A DNA stretch of 64,000 nucleotides from Jeotgalibacillus malaysiensis (GTDB lineage: Bacteria; Bacillota; Bacilli; Bacillales; Jeotgalibacillaceae). The DNA lies in the NCBI GenBank assembly GCA_000818095.1, contig CP009416.1, positions 1,844,501-1,908,500 on the forward strand. Direction: 5' to 3'. Positions 19,883-28,999 of the stretch are shown piece after piece. The notes beneath the pieces were generated by a model that saw only the letters and a program-made list of their open reading frames with translations, was not told the DNA's origin and did no database searches. The position numbers and the translations under genes are program-made. How positions within the stretch are numbered: position 1 is the stretch's first letter; each line of letters begins with the position of its first letter.

Positions 19883-20854
19883 ATGTCGAAAAAAACACTT
19901 TTACTTATACATACAGGCGGAACGATTTCAATGTCAGAAGATGAATCAGGTGCAGTAAAAACAGAAGGCAACAATCCGTTGCTGAGACATACACATAACC
20001 TTAATGACTATGCAGATTTCATCGTTGAAGCGCCTTTTACACTCCCTTCCCCACATATTACACCGGATCACATGCTGGAATTAAAAAAGCTGATCGAAAA
20101 ATATTATCTTGAAGATGGTATTCACGGAGCTGTTATTACTCACGGTACTGATACGCTCGAGGAAACTGCTTATTTTCTGGATCTCACGCTCAGACTGTCC
20201 ATTCCAATCGTTGTAACAGGGGCGATGAGATCATCTAATGAGATAGGGTCAGACGGTCTTTATAATTTAATCAGCGCTGTCAGGGTAGCTACGTGTGAGG
20301 AGGCATTCGGTAAGGGTGTGCTCGTTGTATTAAATGATGAGATTCATACCGCAGTAAATGTAACTAAAACGCATTCCAGCAATGTCTCTACTTTCCAGAG
20401 CCCACAGTATGGTCCGATCGGGATTGTCACTAAAGGAGGGGTCCTGTTTCACCACACGCCTAAGCTAGACGTAAAATATACCATTTCTGCTCTCAGTAAG
20501 AACGTGGCGATCATTAAAGCATATGCAGGTATGGACTCAAGACTGCTGAGTGCGCTTGCTGATTTGAATTTTGACGGTGTGGTCATTGAAGCGCTCGGCC
20601 AGGGTAACCTCCCTCCAGCAACAATCGAAGGCATTGAAGAGTTAATTAGTAAGAATATCCCTGTAGTGCTAGTATCAAGATGCTTTAACGGTATTACGCA
20701 GGATGTATATGGCTATGAAGGCGGAGGCAGACAACTGAAACAAAAAGGCGTTATTTTTTCTAACGGTCTTAACGGACAGAAAGCAAGACTGAAGCTGATG
20801 ATCGGATTATCCCAGACTGATGATCCTGAGTATATTGCATCGATGTTTAAGTAA
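19883..20854 (+). CDS. ansA: L-asparaginase, type I
   Basis: Hydrolyses L-asparagine to aspartate and ammonia in the cytoplasm (no signal peptide). 323 residues. Catalytic threonines lie in LLIHTGGTISMSEDE (about 7-21) and ITHGTDTLEETAYFL (about 88-102), followed by VVTGAMRSSNEIGSDG. AGGAG lies 7 nt before the ATG. It stands alone on the plus strand, divergent from prsW, and ends at a bidirectional terminator shared with ypdA. Confidence 0.95.
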   Translation: MSKKTLLLIHTGGTISMSEDESGAVKTEGNNPLLRHTHNLNDYADFIVEAPFTLPSPHITPDHMLELKKLIEKYYLEDGIHGAVITHGTDTLEETAYFLDLTLRLSIPIVVTGAMRSSNEIGSDGLYNLISAVRVATCEEAFGKGVLVVLNDEIHTAVNVTKTHSSNVSTFQSPQYGPIGIVTKGGVLFHHTPKLDVKYTISALSKNVAIIKAYAGMDSRLLSALADLNFDGVVIEALGQGNLPPATIEGIEELISKNIPVVLVSRCFNGITQDVYGYEGGGRQLKQKGVIFSNGLNGQKARLKLMIGLSQTDDPEYIASMFK

Positions 20855-20900
20855 TTTGCGAGACCTGCTTGAGAAAACTTAGGGCCTCTGCAGAAAGTCA

Positions 20901-20927
20901 AAAAAGAAGCTGAATCAGCTTCTTTTT
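20901..20927. terminator. Bidirectional terminator between ansA and ypdA
   Basis: Near-perfect palindrome AAAAAGAAGCTGA-A-TCAGCTTCTTTTT. It can end ansA on the plus strand and ypdA on the minus strand. Confidence 0.85.
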
Positions 20928-21880
20928 TTGATGATTGCCTCTGCAATTTGATTCCCATGAAATCTGCCGTTTTCAATAAAAATTTCATTTGCATTGTTAC
21001 CTGCAGCAATCACTCCTGCAATATAGATTTCTTCAACGTTCGTTTCCATCGTTTCAGGGTTAAATAATGGTCTGCCAGTATCATAATCAATTTCGACGCC
21101 CATTGCTTCAATGAAAGAATGGTCCGGATGATAGCCTATCATCGCGAATACGATATCATTTTTTATTGTTACGTCTTGAAAACCATCTGTATAAGTCAGT
21201 TCATCTTCTGAGATCCCTTTAATATCTGCATTAAATATCATGTTAACAGTACCGTTTTTAACAAGCGCTTCAAATTCAGGAAGAATCCACGGTTTAATAC
21301 TTTGCGAATAATCACTGCCTCTGTATAACACAGTCACTCTTGCTCCTGCTTTTTGAAGTTCAATCGCTGCATCGACCGCCGAATTTTTACCGCCAATCAC
21401 TGCTACATCCAAATCGAAATAAGGATGCGCTTCCTTAAAATAATGATGAACTTTTTCAAGGTCAGCTCCATTGCATGTTAATCTGTTCGGATGATCATAA
21501 TAACCGGTTGCTACAACTACTTTTTCAGCTGTATATTCATCTTTATCTGTCTCTACGATAAATGAGTTGTTATGCTTTGAGACATTTTTTACTTTTTCAA
21601 AACGATTAATCCTTAAATCGTGTCTTGAAGCCACTTCTCTATAATAGACAAGGGCCTGATTTCTCTTTGGCTTATGCTGCTCGATGATAAAAGGCACATT
21701 CCCTATTTCAAGCTTTTCACTTGATGAAAAAAAAGTCTGGTGAGTAGGGTAGTGATAAATTGCATTTACAATATTACCTTTTTCAATAATCAGCGGGTTG
21801 ATTCCTTTATTTTTAAGTTCGATCGCTGCTGAGAGCCCGCATGGCCCTCCACCGATCACGATTACCTGTTCATTTTTCAC
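20915..21880 (-). CDS. ypdA: Bacillithiol disulfide reductase YpdA
   Basis: FAD/NADPH-dependent reductase of oxidised bacillithiol (YpdA/Bdr). 321 residues. N-terminal FAD motif VIGGGPCGLSAAIEL with the conserved Cys at position 14 (GGGPCG 10-15), HQTFFSSSEKLEIG, a second nucleotide-binding motif AVIGGKNSAVDAAIEL and C-terminal GVIAAGNNANEIFIENGRFHG. A GTG at 21880 is used because GAGGAG lies 8 nt upstream. Implies bacillithiol as the low-molecular-weight thiol. Confidence 0.94.
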   Translation of the reverse strand: MKNEQVIVIGGGPCGLSAAIELKNKGINPLIIEKGNIVNAIYHYPTHQTFFSSSEKLEIGNVPFIIEQHKPKRNQALVYYREVASRHDLRINRFEKVKNVSKHNNSFIVETDKDEYTAEKVVVATGYYDHPNRLTCNGADLEKVHHYFKEAHPYFDLDVAVIGGKNSAVDAAIELQKAGARVTVLYRGSDYSQSIKPWILPEFEALVKNGTVNMIFNADIKGISEDELTYTDGFQDVTIKNDIVFAMIGYHPDHSFIEAMGVEIDYDTGRPLFNPETMETNVEEIYIAGVIAAGNNANEIFIENGRFHGNQIAEAIIKKRS

Positions 21881-21923
21881 TTTATTCACTCCTCGGTGCA
21901 AACCGTTGATATCCGGTTCATTA

Positions 21924-21956
21924 AAAAACTCCTATTTTATCATAATAGGAGTTTTT
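21924..21956 (-). terminator. Terminator after the MerR-B12 regulator
   Basis: Thirteen-bp stem AAAAACTCCTATT / AATAGGAGTTTTT with a 7-nt loop, 15 nt beyond the regulator's stop on the minus strand. Confidence 0.85.
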
Positions 21957-21970
21957 ACGTTCTGATACAA

Positions 21971-22882
21971 TTAATTTGCAGACATATTCAGTGATTTACT
22001 GATCCAGTCTTCCCAATCTTCTTTATTGAGACCTACAAGGTTTTTTTCAAATCCTTTTTTCTCTTCTTCAGACATCATATTAACGGCATGGCCACCAAGA
22101 CCGATTGCAAGATCTTTATATTCCGCTTCAAGGTCTTTTATTAGATCTGTTGCACGTGATAAATTCGCTTTTAATGTACAAGACATAAATAAGAATTTTG
22201 GTTCAACAGTATCCAGCACTGTCTGGATATCACCTTCTTTTATGCTTGAACCGAGATAGATTACATTAAATCCTTTTCTTCTGATATAGAGCGTAAAAAT
22301 CAGCAAGCCGAGCTCATGCCACTCTCCGGGTGAACAGACTGCAACCACTTTTGGCAGAAAATTATTCTGAGGGAAGGAGTGCATTAAGATCCCGATCCTT
22401 GACCTTAAAATCGACGTTGCAAAATGTTCATGGGCTGTCGTGATTCTGCCTTCTTCCCAAAGCAAACCTATTTTTATGAGAATGCTTCCAAGAATATCTA
22501 CAAGTACTTTATCTACAGTATAAAGCGAAAAAGCTTCATTGATCAGGTCATGCGCTTTGCTTTCATCAAACTTCATCAATGCATTCAATAAATCTTCTCT
22601 AAGTACTGTCAGCTGGTTTTCATTCTGATCACCTGCTATAATCTGATCTTGTTCCTGTTCAGAAAGTGCCACAGCCTGGCTAATTGTAAAGCCTGCGTTT
22701 ACTTTTGAAACCAGCCATTTAAGTTTTCTGATATGCTCATCAGTATATAATCTGTGCCCTGAATCATTCCGTACGGGGGCGATCATTTGATATCTACGTT
22801 CCCACGCTCTGAGCGTACCAGGTTGAATTCCAAGCATATTAGAAACAGCTTTAATATTATATTTACCTTCATCCGCTTTCAT
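21971..22882 (-). CDS. MerR-family regulator with B12-binding photoreceptor domain (CarH/LitR-like)
   Basis: 303 residues. A MerR helix-turn-helix (about 8-75: YNIKAVSNMLGIQPGTLRAWERRYQ) is followed by a B12-binding helical domain (about 90-175) and a Rossmann B12 domain (about 185-300). LWEEGRITTAHEH is a W-x9-EH motif, and GEWHELG is E-x-H-x2-G, the pattern of CarH light sensors that bind adenosylcobalamin and release DNA on illumination. Start at 22882 behind AGGAGG. No carotenoid cluster is adjacent, so targets are unknown. Light sensing is inferred from motifs only. Confidence 0.85.
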   Translation of the reverse strand: MKADEGKYNIKAVSNMLGIQPGTLRAWERRYQMIAPVRNDSGHRLYTDEHIRKLKWLVSKVNAGFTISQAVALSEQEQDQIIAGDQNENQLTVLREDLLNALMKFDESKAHDLINEAFSLYTVDKVLVDILGSILIKIGLLWEEGRITTAHEHFATSILRSRIGILMHSFPQNNFLPKVVAVCSPGEWHELGLLIFTLYIRRKGFNVIYLGSSIKEGDIQTVLDTVEPKFLFMSCTLKANLSRATDLIKDLEAEYKDLAIGLGGHAVNMMSEEEKKGFEKNLVGLNKEDWEDWISKSLNMSAN

Positions 22883-22970
22883 GTCCAACCTCCTGCTCAA
22901 GACTGTTTGATACCTAATTATATATTCATTATACAAAGATGTAAAATTTGTATAGGTTTTATATAACTTT

Positions 22971-23717
22971 TTAATAAATCTTCAGCAGATGGACTTCAGA
23001 TTTAGCACCAAGTCTCATTGGAATCACTGTTGTGCCATACCCGTTACTGATTAATTGAGTGTAATGATCTTTTTTGATTAATTGACCTTTCTCATAGGGT
23101 CCAAAGCCGAATATCCTGATCTGACCGCCGTGTGTGTGACCAGAAAGGATAAGCCTGATTTGATCTGACCGTTCAGCACCTGCTAATTTTCTCGCTACTC
23201 TCGGGTCATGGCTCAGCAGTATAACATTCCTGTTCCCTACTTCTTTAAACGCCGCATTCAGGTCATCTTTCCGGTAATTAATATCCCCAATTCCTGAAAG
23301 TGCGTAATGATCGTCCAGCACAACAGACTCATTTTCAAGCACTGTTATACCCGCACCTTTCAAAATACCGCTCAGTCGATTTTTATCTACTTCCTCATCG
23401 TTATTACCGAATACAAAATAGGCATTGCCAGCTTCAGCAAGCAGAGCAGCATTAGCTTTGACCCGGTCATAAGATACACCTTTTTCAGTCATATCCCCTC
23501 CAATTAAAACCAGATCAGCATCAGGTAAAGAGCGGAACCATTGTTCGGGAATTTTTCTACGATGTATATCGGATATAAACAAAATTGTTAACGGACGATG
23601 AATAGAATCGTTATTAATATGAACTTTATGAGTGACCAGGTTATTTTCATATGCTCTTTTTAACATCCATAGACCTAATGATAAAAAGAAAATAAAACCT
23701 GTATAGATATATTTCAT
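22971..23717 (-). CDS. ypbG: Membrane-anchored metallophosphoesterase (YpbG-like)
   Basis: Calcineurin-like phosphoesterase of unknown substrate. 248 residues: one N-terminal membrane helix (about 3-20) then a catalytic domain with all metal motifs: FISDIHRRK (DxH), LIGGDMTEKG, FGNNDEE (GNxD/E), LLSHDPR and LSGHTHGGQIR. The active site should face outward if the helix is a signal anchor. Located between the B12 regulator and the ypbE-ypbB group, in the ypb region as in B. subtilis. Confidence 0.87.
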   Translation of the reverse strand: MKYIYTGFIFFLSLGLWMLKRAYENNLVTHKVHINNDSIHRPLTILFISDIHRRKIPEQWFRSLPDADLVLIGGDMTEKGVSYDRVKANAALLAEAGNAYFVFGNNDEEVDKNRLSGILKGAGITVLENESVVLDDHYALSGIGDINYRKDDLNAAFKEVGNRNVILLSHDPRVARKLAGAERSDQIRLILSGHTHGGQIRIFGFGPYEKGQLIKKDHYTQLISNGYGTTVIPMRLGAKSEVHLLKIY

Positions 23718-23826
23718 TTAATCCTCCTGATTAAGAGACATTTATTGACGGACAATGATTTATTATATTTGATCATAGTTAAACTTTACATATGTACTGC
23801 CTAAGTTTTTAAAAATTTTAGAAGGG

Positions 23827-23953
23827 TTAAAGCTATGTGCTGTTTTTGCACAGCTGCTGATTGTGCTGCAGGAGAAGACGGGGATGGCGCCATCAAACGG
23901 CGCACCTGCAGAAAGCACGCACTCTCGCTCCAATCAACAGCCCATTTTAACAA
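23827..23953. repeat. Intergenic palindromic repeat, long copy
   Basis: Starts TTAAAGCTATG and ends ATTTTAACAAG. Outer parts TGTTTTTGCACAGCTG-TGATT and CAATCAACAGC-CATTTTAACAA also occur at 58985-59039. The arms are inverted relative to each other (GCTGCTGATT against AATCAACAGC), enclosing a GC-rich core with further inverted segments (GGCGCC, CTGCAG). It resembles the extended palindromic intergenic repeats common in Bacillaceae genomes. No coding frame. It occupies most of the 346-nt gap between ypbG and the CBS gene; the rest holds only a terminator. Confidence 0.65.
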
Positions 23954-24028
23954 GAAAATTCTTAACATGCGTTGTTTAGAGGGAGTGTCCCGGTAAATCC
24001 GAATGAAATAGATTAAAGGATCAAAAAA

Positions 24029-24057
24029 ATCATTTCCCTATGAGTCAGGGAAATGAT
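24029..24057 (-). terminator. Terminator after the CBS-domain gene
   Basis: Eleven-bp perfect stem ATCATTTCCCT / AGGGAAATGAT, 7-nt loop, followed on the minus strand by TTTTTTTG. Confidence 0.85.
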
Positions 24058-24063
24058 CGGCTG

Positions 24064-24696
24064 TTAATCTTCTTTAATATCCAGGATTCTGAACCCTGAT
24101 TTTTCTAACTGTTTTAAGAATTTATCCAGGTTATCTTTCTTCTCAATTTTTAAGACGATTCTTCTGACAAGCTTATCAGTCTCATCAAACGTAACAAGTG
24201 AGATAACTGATTCATGAAACTGCTGGATAATTTCTGCAAGTCGGGAGATTCTGCCTTCTGTTTCTACAGAGGTAAACGCAATACGTACACCCTCTTTATG
24301 CATACCGAATGCGCTTCTGAACTGGTTGAACACATCATATCTTGTAACGATTCCTTTAAACCTCTTATCAGGATCTACGACTGACATCAGCGGAAAATCA
24401 TTTAACTGATAGAGTGTTGTCTCAAAGATTTCATCACCCTGCAGAAAGTTATCTTCATGAGTTAAAATATCTCCTGCCTTTTTAGTTGAATAGAAATCCT
24501 GCTTAGACAAACCTGACTTAAAAAAGTCCTGATAAATATGATATCGTGTTGTGACACCTTGATATGTATCCCCGTTCAGGACCGGCAGTGCATCAACTTC
24601 TTTCTCCTCAAGCAGATTGATCACGTGTTCAATTGATTCATCCGCCTGCACTGTATAACATTTTGCTGCAGGCACCATTGCGCTTTTAACAAACAT
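24064..24696 (-). CDS. CBS-domain pair protein with ACT-like C-terminus
   Basis: 210 residues. Two CBS motifs (about 1-60 and 70-130: VINLLEEKEVDALPVLN, FETTLYQLNDFPLMSVVD, GIVTRYDVFNQF) followed by an ACT-like segment (about 138-210: VRIAFTSVETEGRISRLAEIIQQF). This is the AcuB-like layout, expected to bind adenine nucleotides. Start at 24696 behind GGGGTG. Its partner enzyme is not apparent from the context and I assign no specific role. Confidence 0.8.
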   Translation of the reverse strand: MFVKSAMVPAAKCYTVQADESIEHVINLLEEKEVDALPVLNGDTYQGVTTRYHIYQDFFKSGLSKQDFYSTKKAGDILTHEDNFLQGDEIFETTLYQLNDFPLMSVVDPDKRFKGIVTRYDVFNQFRSAFGMHKEGVRIAFTSVETEGRISRLAEIIQQFHESVISLVTFDETDKLVRRIVLKIEKKDNLDKFLKQLEKSGFRILDIKED

Positions 24697-24776
24697 ATCC
24701 TTCACCCCAATTGATTGATAACAGCAAAGCTGTTTATAACTCATTCTACAAGTAACAGCTTAAATCCTTTATCCAA

Positions 24777-25436
24777 TTATGGAAGCTGTAAAACCTGTCC
24801 GACGTAAATTTCATTATCCCCCAGATTGTTCAGCTGTTTTATTTGCTCCACTCCATCTGGACCCAATCCGTAATTGACGGAAATTCTGTAGAGTGTTTCA
24901 TTAGCCTGAACGGTATGCGTTGTGCCGGATGGTTCCTCTGCAGGGGTTTCTTCAGGCTGCTCTTCAACAGTTTCTTCAACTGGCTCTTCCGGGACATCTT
25001 CAGGTTCTTCTGCAGGTTCAGATATTTCCTCCTGAACCTCTTCAGCAGGCTCTTCAGCCACTTCCTCAGAAGCTTCTTCATCGTCATTTGTAACGCCGGC
25101 TAATACCGGTTCAGCTTTATCACTTAGTGCAGTTTCTCTATTTTTTTCGATTTGAAATTCATTTGCATTTTCAAGTGTTGCATTCGTAATGCCTGAATCA
25201 CTGTTGGAAAAGAAAAAGATCGATACCAGCACAACCGTCAGTGGAAGCAGGACGAATGACGCCAGTAATAATCCAATTAACGGAAAAGGTTTTTTGGTGG
25301 ATTTTTTTTCTTCTCTTTTTTTGCCATGCAGTTCAAGTCTGGATGTTACTTCTTCCTGACTTTCAGCATCACTGTTTGCTGTCATCAATTCTTTGCGGTC
25401 TTTTTCAGCTCGGTCTCTATAAGGATCTCTTTTCAT
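24777..25436 (-). CDS. ypbE: YpbE-like membrane protein with LysM domain
   Basis: 219 residues: charged cytoplasmic N-terminus (1-50), one membrane helix (about 52-75), a long Glu/Pro-rich acidic linker (about 115-170) and a C-terminal LysM domain (TTHTVQANETLYRISVNYG...NEIYVGQVLQLP) that should bind cell-wall peptidoglycan outside. Position between a CBS gene and ypbD matches YpbE. Exact role unknown. The linker length and composition are likely to vary between species. Confidence 0.85.
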   Translation of the reverse strand: MKRDPYRDRAEKDRKELMTANSDAESQEEVTSRLELHGKKREEKKSTKKPFPLIGLLLASFVLLPLTVVLVSIFFFSNSDSGITNATLENANEFQIEKNRETALSDKAEPVLAGVTNDDEEASEEVAEEPAEEVQEEISEPAEEPEDVPEEPVEETVEEQPEETPAEEPSGTTHTVQANETLYRISVNYGLGPDGVEQIKQLNNLGDNEIYVGQVLQLP

Positions 25437-25437
25437 A

Positions 25438-26004
25438 TTAAACCCCTTCTTTATTGGAATAATGAATATAAATACCTAATATATAGTCTATTATAAAGTG
25501 AATAATGAAAACTGACCATAGACTTTCGGTAGATTCATACACATATCCCAAAAGAAAACTTAAAATAGTAACATTTATCAGCAAGTATGTATTTTTCAGG
25601 TACCTTACATGCACTGCAATAAATACAATACTCGCCAAAACATATCCAATATGTGTTTGCAGCACACCTCTAAACAGCAATTCCTCACTAAAAGCAATCA
25701 GCAGTGTGAGGAAAAAAATCTGAACGGGCTGTAAACAGGTGAACAGTCGTTCATTGATACCGCCATCATCAAACGCTTGCTCAGGAAGAATCTTCATTAA
25801 AAGCAGGTCTGCAGCGACACACACAGCTCCAACAATTAACCCGATTGCTAATACATTCATATCAAATGAAAATATCGCCATGAACTCATTGGTAGTTTGA
25901 AATAAAATACCTGCAAGGAGCAGTGCGGCTACTACAATGATCAACTGTGACAGCACGACGGCTCTGATCAGCACTGAACAGGGATAATACGTTTTACGAT
26001 TCAC
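25438..26004 (-). CDS. ypbD: CPBP-family intramembrane protease (YpbD)
   Basis: 188 residues, about five to six hydrophobic helices. The CAAX/bacteriocin-processing motif is seen as SEELLFRGVL (EExxxR, about 105-114), with later His in IVFIAVHVRY and FIIHFIIDYI. This fits an Abi/CPBP membrane protease; the substrate is unknown. Its start overlaps the recQ 3' end by 11 nt, so it belongs to the ypbB-recQ-ypbD-ypbE operon. Confidence 0.86.
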   Translation of the reverse strand: MNRKTYYPCSVLIRAVVLSQLIIVVAALLLAGILFQTTNEFMAIFSFDMNVLAIGLIVGAVCVAADLLLMKILPEQAFDDGGINERLFTCLQPVQIFFLTLLIAFSEELLFRGVLQTHIGYVLASIVFIAVHVRYLKNTYLLINVTILSFLLGYVYESTESLWSVFIIHFIIDYILGIYIHYSNKEGV

Positions 26005-27442
26005 GGGCTCCTCCGATCAGCAGATGGTTCAAACGATCTCTCCAGTGCATTGGTGATACGCCTTTTGGCTGTTTTTGCTCATTCATATCTTTAAGACCGC
26101 ATATATCACAGCACTGATCCCGTTTTTCAAAACTGTTTTCACTAAAAAAGCTTAGCAGCGATTCCCTTCTGCAAGTATTCGAATCGATATACTTTTTTAT
26201 ATCCATCACCTGACTTCTCTTTTTTTGAAGCCTGGCTTCAAGTATTCTTTCCACATCAGTTGGCCAGGAACCGGATTGCAAGTGATCAGCATAATAGACA
26301 AGCACCCTTAATTGAGTATCTGTCAGCATAAGCTCCTGCTGTATGTCATCAACTCGCTTTCCATTGGAAATCAAACGATAAAAACTTTCTATCTGAATAG
26401 GTTCAGGCTTTTCAAATTCAGCCAGCTGCAAAGGAATGGCCACGTCATATTCACTGTAAAGCAGAATTGAATGAGCAGGACAGCCGTCTCTCCCTGCTCT
26501 GCCAATCTCCTGCAGAAAGTTCTCAATGGAAGATGGCATATGGAAATGGATTACTGTTCTGATATTCTCTTTATTGATACCCATTCCAAATGCATTTGTT
26601 GCAAAAATCCAGTCCAGCTGACCTGTAATAAACTGCTGTTGAATTAAGATTCGCTGATCGGTTTCGATATCACCATGATAGACAGCTGACCTTATTCCCT
26701 TTATAACTGCATTAGCCTGCATTTCTTCTGCTTTCTTTTTGCTTGAAAAGAAAACAATGCCAGGAGCACGATTACTTTTTATTTCATCTATCAGTGAATT
26801 TTCTTTTGCATAGGAATCTGTCATTTTTTTAACTTCTAATGTTATGTTGGGTCGGTTAACTGAAAAAACCCATTCTTTCCAATGACTCAAATTCAGTTTA
26901 TCGGCAATATCTGTTCGGATCTCTTCAGTCGCTGTAGCTGTAAGTGCAAGTGTACACGGATTTCCCAATGCTCTTTTAAACCCGCCAAGCTTAAGGTAGT
27001 CAGGTCTGAAATCCGGTCCCCATTGAGATATACAGTGTGCTTCATCAATGACGAGCAGCCCGATGCCTATTTCTTTTAGTTTATTTAACACTTCAGTTGA
27101 AGACAGCATCTCCGGTGATAGAAAAATAAACCGGAACGATTCAAGATTACGCATAGTCAGCTTTTTTTCATTAAAATGTAAAAAAGAGTTGATTGCCACT
27201 ACTCTCTTTTCACCTCTCAGCTTAATTTGATCAACCTGATCCTGCATAAGAGACAATAGCGGGGATATAATTAACACTCGCTTCTGGTTAACATAAGATG
27301 GATATTGATAACAAAGACTTTTACCTGACCCGGTCGGCAGCATTGCGATCGTATCCTGATTTTTCAGTATGGTTTCGATGACTTCTTTTTGACCGCTTCG
27401 GAATGTATCATATCCAAATTTTTCTTTAAGTAGTTCTTCCAT
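25994..27442 (-). CDS. recQ: RecQ-family ATP-dependent DNA helicase
   Basis: 482 residues. Helicase motifs: Walker A MLPTGSGKS (about 34-42), motif II VIDEAHCISQWGPDFRPDY, motif III ALTATATEEI, motif V/VI FATNAFGMGINKENIRTVIHFHMPSS and QEIGRAGRDG, then a Cys zinc-binding region (TCRRESLLSFFSEN...RDQCCDICG). There is no HRDC domain, so it is the short RecS/YpbC type found beside ypbB. AGAGGTG precedes the ATG, which lies inside the 3' end of ypbB (79-nt overlap). Confidence 0.93.
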   Translation of the reverse strand: MEELLKEKFGYDTFRSGQKEVIETILKNQDTIAMLPTGSGKSLCYQYPSYVNQKRVLIISPLLSLMQDQVDQIKLRGEKRVVAINSFLHFNEKKLTMRNLESFRFIFLSPEMLSSTEVLNKLKEIGIGLLVIDEAHCISQWGPDFRPDYLKLGGFKRALGNPCTLALTATATEEIRTDIADKLNLSHWKEWVFSVNRPNITLEVKKMTDSYAKENSLIDEIKSNRAPGIVFFSSKKKAEEMQANAVIKGIRSAVYHGDIETDQRILIQQQFITGQLDWIFATNAFGMGINKENIRTVIHFHMPSSIENFLQEIGRAGRDGCPAHSILLYSEYDVAIPLQLAEFEKPEPIQIESFYRLISNGKRVDDIQQELMLTDTQLRVLVYYADHLQSGSWPTDVERILEARLQKKRSQVMDIKKYIDSNTCRRESLLSFFSENSFEKRDQCCDICGLKDMNEQKQPKGVSPMHWRDRLNHLLIGGARES

Positions 27443-28497
27443 ACATGTTCACCTCTTTCCGCTTTGGCCAGTACGAGTCTAATTTGGAAATAATCAGCTT
27501 CTGGAATCTGGTCTTTGATAAATTTAAGACGGCTACTTTTTATATGCAATGTCCTGATCCTCTCAGAAAGTGAATGATCTATAAATGGATCAATCGAAAA
27601 ACGCGGATCAAGTAAAGCAATCTCAAGAACATGATCCTCAATCGTACTTCTTTTTAATCTTCTCACAGCGGCAATCTGATCAATTGATAATCGATTTTTT
27701 AAGTACTGATAAGACTCCTCAGTCGATTTCGTAAAAGGTATCGCACTTTTTTCATCCGTTTTCATCATGTTAGTCAAAAGAGGAAATTGTTCGGGATGAC
27801 TTTCAATCTCCTGAAAAAGAAAATGCAAAACATTCATAAATCTCGTATTTAATTCGTCAGTCCCGCAATTAAAAAGTTCAGCAAGCTGACTATTAGTCAG
27901 GCCAATATGATTGTAGCCTGAAAATTGCCCGACAAGTAATTCAGGTGATTCAGGAAGCTCACTATTTTCTAACAAATTCTTTAATTCGTCATGCAGCTTC
28001 AGCGTAAAATCTCCCAAATGGTCACGGTGCTGTCTGATTGTATGTTTTACCCACTGCTGGACTTCAGCATCACGCGTTACAGGGATAAATCGATGATTGG
28101 AATAAATCAGATTTGACCCTGTTTGAATAGTCAGTGTGAGTCTTTTCCAGAACACATCCGTTATCTGATGATATTTCCATCCGTTTAAAAAAACAGGAAA
28201 TGATCGATCTGAAAAATAAGCATCAAGCGCCGTGCGTCCTGTGGATGTCAATCTGAATTTTAGCGGTTCGATTTCACGGATCAGACCCTTTTCTTTACAT
28301 TGCTGAATACGATGATCATAGTATGGTCTCTTTAAAGTCCGGTACATCTGAAATAGTGGAGAAAGACCGAATAATTGGGCATCCTGAATGGTTTGAGAGG
28401 TTTTTTTACCTTTAAGGAGATGATAAATAGAGGATTGGGTTCTTTCGCCATCAATAATATCGAGGCCTGCTAATACGATTGCGTCCAGATAATTCAT
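27364..28497 (-). CDS. ypbB: YpbB, helicase-associated helix-turn-helix protein
   Basis: 377 residues of mainly helical sequence. The C-terminal part (NRLSIDQIAAVRRLKRSTIEDHVLEIALLDPRF, about 270-305) is a helix-turn-helix typical of the YpbB family, often encoded before or fused to RecQ helicases. Function unproven. AAGGAG lies 7 nt before the ATG at 28497; another ATG two codons earlier abuts it. It overlaps recQ by 79 nt, so translation of the two is probably linked. Confidence 0.85.
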   Translation of the reverse strand: MNYLDAIVLAGLDIIDGERTQSSIYHLLKGKKTSQTIQDAQLFGLSPLFQMYRTLKRPYYDHRIQQCKEKGLIREIEPLKFRLTSTGRTALDAYFSDRSFPVFLNGWKYHQITDVFWKRLTLTIQTGSNLIYSNHRFIPVTRDAEVQQWVKHTIRQHRDHLGDFTLKLHDELKNLLENSELPESPELLVGQFSGYNHIGLTNSQLAELFNCGTDELNTRFMNVLHFLFQEIESHPEQFPLLTNMMKTDEKSAIPFTKSTEESYQYLKNRLSIDQIAAVRRLKRSTIEDHVLEIALLDPRFSIDPFIDHSLSERIRTLHIKSSRLKFIKDQIPEADYFQIRLVLAKAERGEHVWKNYLKKNLDMIHSEAVKKKSSKPY

Positions 28498-28607
28498 ACG
28501 CATACTCCTTCAACCGGTTAGTATGTATATTTTAACACTCTCTCATACAGTTCAACAGTTTTCTTTCTTTTGAAGATGGGTATTAAGAAATTAAGTACCC
28601 TTCAGTA

Positions 28608-28636
28608 TTGAAAATGAGTACACGTACGAGTAAAAT
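28608..28636 (+). promoter_or_regulatory. Predicted sigma-A promoter of fer
   Basis: TTGAAA at 28608-28613, 17-nt spacer, TAAAAT at 28631-28636, about 55 nt before the fer start. Confidence 0.5.
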
Positions 28637-28654
28637 AAGGATTGGACATTTTAA

Positions 28655-28939
<285 letters not shown>

Positions 28940-28940
28940 A

Positions 28941-28976
28941 AAAAGGGTGAGACATCTTGAGGTGTCTCACCCTTTT
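28941..28976. terminator. Bidirectional terminator between fer and rsiX
   Basis: Sixteen-bp stem AAAAGGGTGAGACATC / GGTGTCTCACCCTTTT (one G-T) with a TTGA loop between convergent genes. Confidence 0.88.
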
Positions 28977-28999
28977 ACTATTTCAAGCATTTTAAAAAG

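Noticed and set aside
24839-25103. Open frames on both strands within ypbE
   Set aside because: They arise from the repetitive Glu/Pro-rich linker of ypbE and show no ribosome binding sites or family pattern.
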